Positions 60,243 through 64,000 of a stretch of DNA of 64,000 nt are shown here, piece after piece. The notes beneath the pieces were generated by a model, which was given only the letters and a program-made list of their open reading frames with translations, was not told the DNA's origin and did not search any database. Position 1 is the first letter of the stretch. Each line of letters opens with the position of its first letter. The DNA is from Bacteroidales bacterium (GTDB taxonomy: Bacteria > Bacteroidota > Bacteroidia > Bacteroidales > UBA10428): the NCBI GenBank assembly GCA_016934395.1, contig JAFGSZ010000068.1, positions 1 to 64,000 on the forward strand, read 5' to 3'. A program made the translations under genes and the position numbers.

Positions 60243-61190
60243 TTATTCATAATCCATGGTGATCTTTGAACCAAAAGTTCTGTCTTCAAGTTTTGTGGCC
60301 TCGGTAATAACACTTTTTCTGCCGCCGTTTTTAATAAAGTGCAATGCAGCATTTATTTTTGGTGCCATATTTCCTTCGCCAAACATACCCTGTTCAAGAT
60401 ATTTCACGGTATCGTTATAATCCAGAAATTCTGCAATTTGCTGGTTGGGCTTTTTATAATTCAGATAGATATAGGGAACATCCGTTAAAATATAAAACTC
60501 ATCTGCCCCAATGCCCGAAGCCAGCAGGGCAGAGGCATAATCCTTATCAATCACTGCTTCCACAGGCCGTAAGTTTTTCTTTTTATCGCGGTACACCGGA
60601 ATTCCACCGCCACCGCTTGCCACCACAATATTGCCTTCATTTACCAATCCCCGGATCACCTCAATATTTACAATTTCAACGGGCTTTGGAGAAGGTACTA
60701 CTCTCCTGAATTTCCCTTCCGATTTAATTTCTTCCTTAAAAACCCATTTTTTTTCTGCTGATAATTTATCGGCAACCTCCTTGGAACAAGCCCTGCCGAT
60801 ACGTTTGGTAGGAATTTTAAATGCAGGATCTTTTTTATCAACCAAAACCTGGGTAATCAGGCTTACTACATTTTTATTTATGCCGTGCTTGTTTAACACA
60901 TTTCGTAAAATACGCTCCACCATATATCCGATACCGCCCTGTGAATCCGCCACACAAATATCCAGGGGCATCTGGGGAATCTGGTACAGTTTTTCGCCGG
61001 CATCGTTGCGCAGCAGAATATTCCCAACCTGTGGCCCGTTGCCATGGGTAATCACCAGGTTGTAATTTTCTTTTAACAGGTACACCAGGTTCTCCAGGGT
61101 ATCGAAGGTGTTTTGCTCCTGTTCTTCAATGGTCCCTATCTGAAAATCCCTGAGCAGGGCATTGCCTCCAAGCGCTACAACAGCTAACAT
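60243..61190 (-). CDS. arcC: Carbamate kinase
   Basis: 315 aa; VVALGGNALL, LVITHGNGPQVGNILLR, VASGGGGIPVYRD, AVIDKDYASALLA. Confidence 0.95.
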   Translation of the reverse strand: MLAVVALGGNALLRDFQIGTIEEQEQNTFDTLENLVYLLKENYNLVITHGNGPQVGNILLRNDAGEKLYQIPQMPLDICVADSQGGIGYMVERILRNVLNKHGINKNVVSLITQVLVDKKDPAFKIPTKRIGRACSKEVADKLSAEKKWVFKEEIKSEGKFRRVVPSPKPVEIVNIEVIRGLVNEGNIVVASGGGGIPVYRDKKKNLRPVEAVIDKDYASALLASGIGADEFYILTDVPYIYLNYKKPNQQIAEFLDYNDTVKYLEQGMFGEGNMAPKINAALHFIKNGGRKSVITEATKLEDRTFGSKITMDYE

Positions 61191-61301
61191 AATTAAGGTA
61201 TAATGTAAAAAAATAAAATTAGAGAATAAAATCGTTGCTTATTCATGATAATTCTCAGGATATAATATAAATAAGGATACCACCCTACATTTAAAATTAT
61301 C

Positions 61302-61412
61302 TGTCATTCCGAAAGGAGATAGCCTGCCCGGCGTCAGACAGGGAATCTCCTGGTTTGTGAAGCAATTATCTGGAGATTTCTCACTTCGCTATACTTCGAA
61401 ATCGAAATGACA
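61302..61412. repeat. ~110-bp repeat element with imperfect terminal inverted repeats (TGTCATTYCGA)
   Basis: Starts tgtcattccga, ends tcgaaatgaca; contains ggagatttctcacttcgct. Confidence 0.8.
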
Positions 61413-61466
61413 ATATTAAAGCAGGAGATTTTTATCTTTGTTCCAACAATAATCGTTACAGATACC

Positions 61467-62552
61467 ATGAAAATAATATGCGCTTTTTTCTTTACCCCTT
61501 TATTTTTCTCAATTGCTGCTTTAGGCCAACAGGCAGCTTTAATTTCAGGCGAAGAAATTATACAACTGGCACAACCAGCATTAAACTGCATTCAGAAGGA
61601 GTACCCGAATAAACCGGGAAATGTATTAGGAAGCGATTTGGATGTATTGCCTCCCAGAGAAAAACATCCGGCATTTTATGGCTGTTTCGACTGGCATTCC
61701 TCCGTCCACGGACACTGGACGCTGATAAAGTTAATTAAGGAGTTTCCGGATATTCCGCAAAATATGGAAATCAGGGAAAAGCTTGCCACAAATATTTGCC
61801 CGTCAAACATCTCTGCAGAAATACAGTTTTTGGATGACACGAACAATAAAACTTTTGAACGCACATACGGCTGGGCCTGGTTGCTTAAACTGGCGGAGGA
61901 AATCTATACCTGGGAAGATTCCCTTGGATTAATACTGACAGGAAATATTAAACCACTGGCCGATACCATAGTAGCCAGATATATGGAATTTCTTCCAAAA
62001 CTGAATTATCCGATCAGGGTGGGAGAGCATACCAATACGGCATTCGGACTAAGCTTTGCCTGGGATTTTGCAGAAAAATTCGAATTGAAAGAATTCAAAA
62101 ATTTAATAGAATCCAAGGCCAGGAAATATTATTTACTTGATAAAAACTGCCCTTTATCCTGGGAGCCCGGTGGTTTTGATTTTCTTTCGCCCTGCCTGAT
62201 TGAAGCCGACCTGATGAGCAGGATCTTAAATCCTGAAGAGTTTAAACAATGGATGCAGGATTTTTTGCCGGGAATAATTTCAGATCCCGACTTTAATTTG
62301 GAGCCCGGAGTGGTTAGCGACAGAAGCGATGGCAAACTGGTTCATCTCGACGGGCTGAACCTGAGCCGTGCCTGGTGCCTGTATTTTATTGCCAATAAAC
62401 TTCCTGAAAAGAATGAGAGGATTTATAAATTGGCTGAACAACATTTACAAACTGCTCTTCCGCATGTAACCAGCGGAGCTTATGAAGGGGAGCACTGGCT
62501 GGCTTCTTTTGCCGTGTATGCCTTGTTTGCTGCTGAGAAAAAAAAGAAATAA
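61467..62552 (+). CDS. DUF2891-family protein, secreted
   Basis: ORF track 61407-62552; start at 61467 (MKIICAFFFTPLFFSIAALG) excludes repeat-derived sequence. HPAFYGCFDWHSSVHGHWTL. Confidence 0.88.
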   Translation: MKIICAFFFTPLFFSIAALGQQAALISGEEIIQLAQPALNCIQKEYPNKPGNVLGSDLDVLPPREKHPAFYGCFDWHSSVHGHWTLIKLIKEFPDIPQNMEIREKLATNICPSNISAEIQFLDDTNNKTFERTYGWAWLLKLAEEIYTWEDSLGLILTGNIKPLADTIVARYMEFLPKLNYPIRVGEHTNTAFGLSFAWDFAEKFELKEFKNLIESKARKYYLLDKNCPLSWEPGGFDFLSPCLIEADLMSRILNPEEFKQWMQDFLPGIISDPDFNLEPGVVSDRSDGKLVHLDGLNLSRAWCLYFIANKLPEKNERIYKLAEQHLQTALPHVTSGAYEGEHWLASFAVYALFAAEKKKK

Positions 62553-62569
62553 TGTTTAAGGCTTTTAGT

Positions 62570-62611
62570 TGGAGATTTCTCACTGCGCTTTACTCCGTTC
62601 GAAATGACAGG
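62570..62611. repeat. Partial second copy of the 61.3 kb repeat (right half)
   Basis: tggagatttctcactgcgctttactccgttcgaaatgacagg. Confidence 0.8.
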
Positions 62612-62670
62612 AAAGCAATGAAATATCATCATAAAGAAAATTTTAGCAAACTCTAAGTGATACATATGAT

Positions 62671-63867
62671 TTATCTCAAAAAATCCGCCGCCAGTTTAAA
62701 GGTCTTTTCAAAATTCAAGTCAACCAGCGTGGATTGATTTCCTTTAAAAACCGGAAAAAGTGTTTCATGTGAATAGACGTAGGGATAATCCAGGAGATTT
62801 ATTTTAATCAAAGGTTTTTTAAGCTTTCCGTTAAATGTATTGTTTATATGCTTATAGGGCATTACGTGATCATTTTTTAAGGCAATAACCTGCAGGCGTT
62901 CACGAGACTGACTAAAGACTTTTTCACGAATTTTTCGAAATCCTTTAGCCGACAGCATGGATTTGAATGCCGGACCGATTTTATCAGCAGCTAAGTTTTC
63001 TATAAAATTCCGGGATATTTTCCGCACCCATATTTTTTCATCAAGTAAAAAATTCCTGATTTTTTCAAAGGCTACCGTATCCATAATATATTTCGAGGCG
63101 GCATTTATCTTTTCCAGTACCGGTCCTCCGCAAAATAAAGTAACTTTTGAATTATCAAGCATGTTATCCGGATTGGCAATGAGCATTACCTGTGCCAGGT
63201 AGGCCCCGATAGAATATCCAAAAAAATCAATAACCGTGCCTTTTTCAAAATCAGGATGTGTTCCTGATTTAATGCCGGTAATCAATTTTAATACATCATA
63301 ATAACTCTGATATCCTGAATATATAAACCGCTCGGGAGAATTGCACAGGCGTTCGCTGAGTGCAGCATTTACAAAGCTTGAATTTTTTACTGTTGAATAC
63401 TGAATTTTTCGGTTTTCGGATAGTTTTGTCATTTCCCTGGGATTATGCCACAAAGCCGGCGAGCGGTTTACATGGAATGAAATGGGGAAGAGGATCACTG
63501 CTTTTCCCGTATGTTCAGCCAGGTATTGAGCCCAGCATAAATACTTGTCCCACGTGCGTTCATTTAATCCGTGAAGCAGAAGAATAGCGCCTTGTGACCT
63601 TATAACATTTATGTTTTTAAAAACAGAATAATTAAAACTATTGTTTTCCTGAATTTCCTCATCCGGAAACTGTGATAATGTTTTTGTTTCGTCTGTAGAT
63701 GAAATTTTAATTCCGGGTAACCAGCTATTTTTGGTGGCAGTAAATAAATAATTATTGATTTCGAGGTTTAATTCTTCAATCCGCATTCTGGGGTTATCAA
63801 TCTTAAATTTCTTTTTTAGAATATTGTAGTTTTCTGTATATAGCATATTGGTTGCTTTTTCAAACAA
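62671..63867 (-). CDS. Alpha/beta-hydrolase-like protein (DUF6051-like)
   Basis: 398 aa; AILLLHGLNERTWDKYLCWAQYLAEHTGKAVILFPISFH, DFFGYSIGAYLAQ (GYSIG elbow). Confidence 0.78.
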   Translation of the reverse strand: MFEKATNMLYTENYNILKKKFKIDNPRMRIEELNLEINNYLFTATKNSWLPGIKISSTDETKTLSQFPDEEIQENNSFNYSVFKNINVIRSQGAILLLHGLNERTWDKYLCWAQYLAEHTGKAVILFPISFHVNRSPALWHNPREMTKLSENRKIQYSTVKNSSFVNAALSERLCNSPERFIYSGYQSYYDVLKLITGIKSGTHPDFEKGTVIDFFGYSIGAYLAQVMLIANPDNMLDNSKVTLFCGGPVLEKINAASKYIMDTVAFEKIRNFLLDEKIWVRKISRNFIENLAADKIGPAFKSMLSAKGFRKIREKVFSQSRERLQVIALKNDHVMPYKHINNTFNGKLKKPLIKINLLDYPYVYSHETLFPVFKGNQSTLVDLNFEKTFKLAADFLR

Positions 63868-64000
63868 AGTAATACTTTATATACCGGTAAGATCAAATAA
63901 ATGGTACATGAGAAAAAGCATTGTGACAAACATAACACATATGGGGTGAAATTGACAATACAGGGGTGAACAGAATAGCCAATATAATTTTTATCGGGGA

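Noticed and set aside
60243-61190. Arginine deiminase pathway locus
   Set aside because: Only carbamate kinase is present; no arcA/arcB neighbours in the window.

Overview
The window is Bacteroidota chromosome, judged from the TAnnTTTG-type promoters, a T9SS sorting domain, SusC-less glycan genes and the Na+-pumping decarboxylase. Gene density is high and gene content is mostly ordinary. Main blocks: (1) a minus-strand Ig-like lipoprotein truncated by the window start; (2) an arabinan-type cluster GH51-GH43-GH51 (3159-7369), with a decayed TolC-family gene upstream and a decayed GH43-like lipoprotein downstream; (3) a GH3/NagZ plus serine beta-lactamase-type fusion; (4) a T9SS-sorted M1 peptidase; (5) a 13.36-14.19 kb intergenic array of four similar minus-strand units, each a conserved ~32-nt box plus an intrinsic terminator; (6) an ABCG-like transporter with degenerate catalytic motifs, an SSS symporter, GH9, TypA, a DEAD helicase and glycosyltransferases; (7) a complete Na+-translocating methylmalonyl-CoA decarboxylase-type operon; (8) a VTC/DUF4956 cluster, rubredoxin, PepD, SLC13 and CysQ; (9) an ECF sigma cluster, a TonB receptor and an M28 peptidase; (10) a YbhGFSR-like efflux operon with an embedded class-I glutamine amidotransferase and HAD hydrolase; (11) a MazEF-type toxin-antitoxin pair with a predicted promoter/operator, set between copies of an intergenic repeat; (12) TlpA, ComB, carbamate kinase, and a DUF2891 gene between copies of a TIR-bearing repeat. 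The best candidates for something undescribed are the four-unit terminator/sRNA-like array (13361-14185), the degenerate ABC protein, the two enzymes inside the efflux operon, and the structured leader upstream of the arabinan genes. All calls come from reading the sequence and ORF translations; no database search was run.
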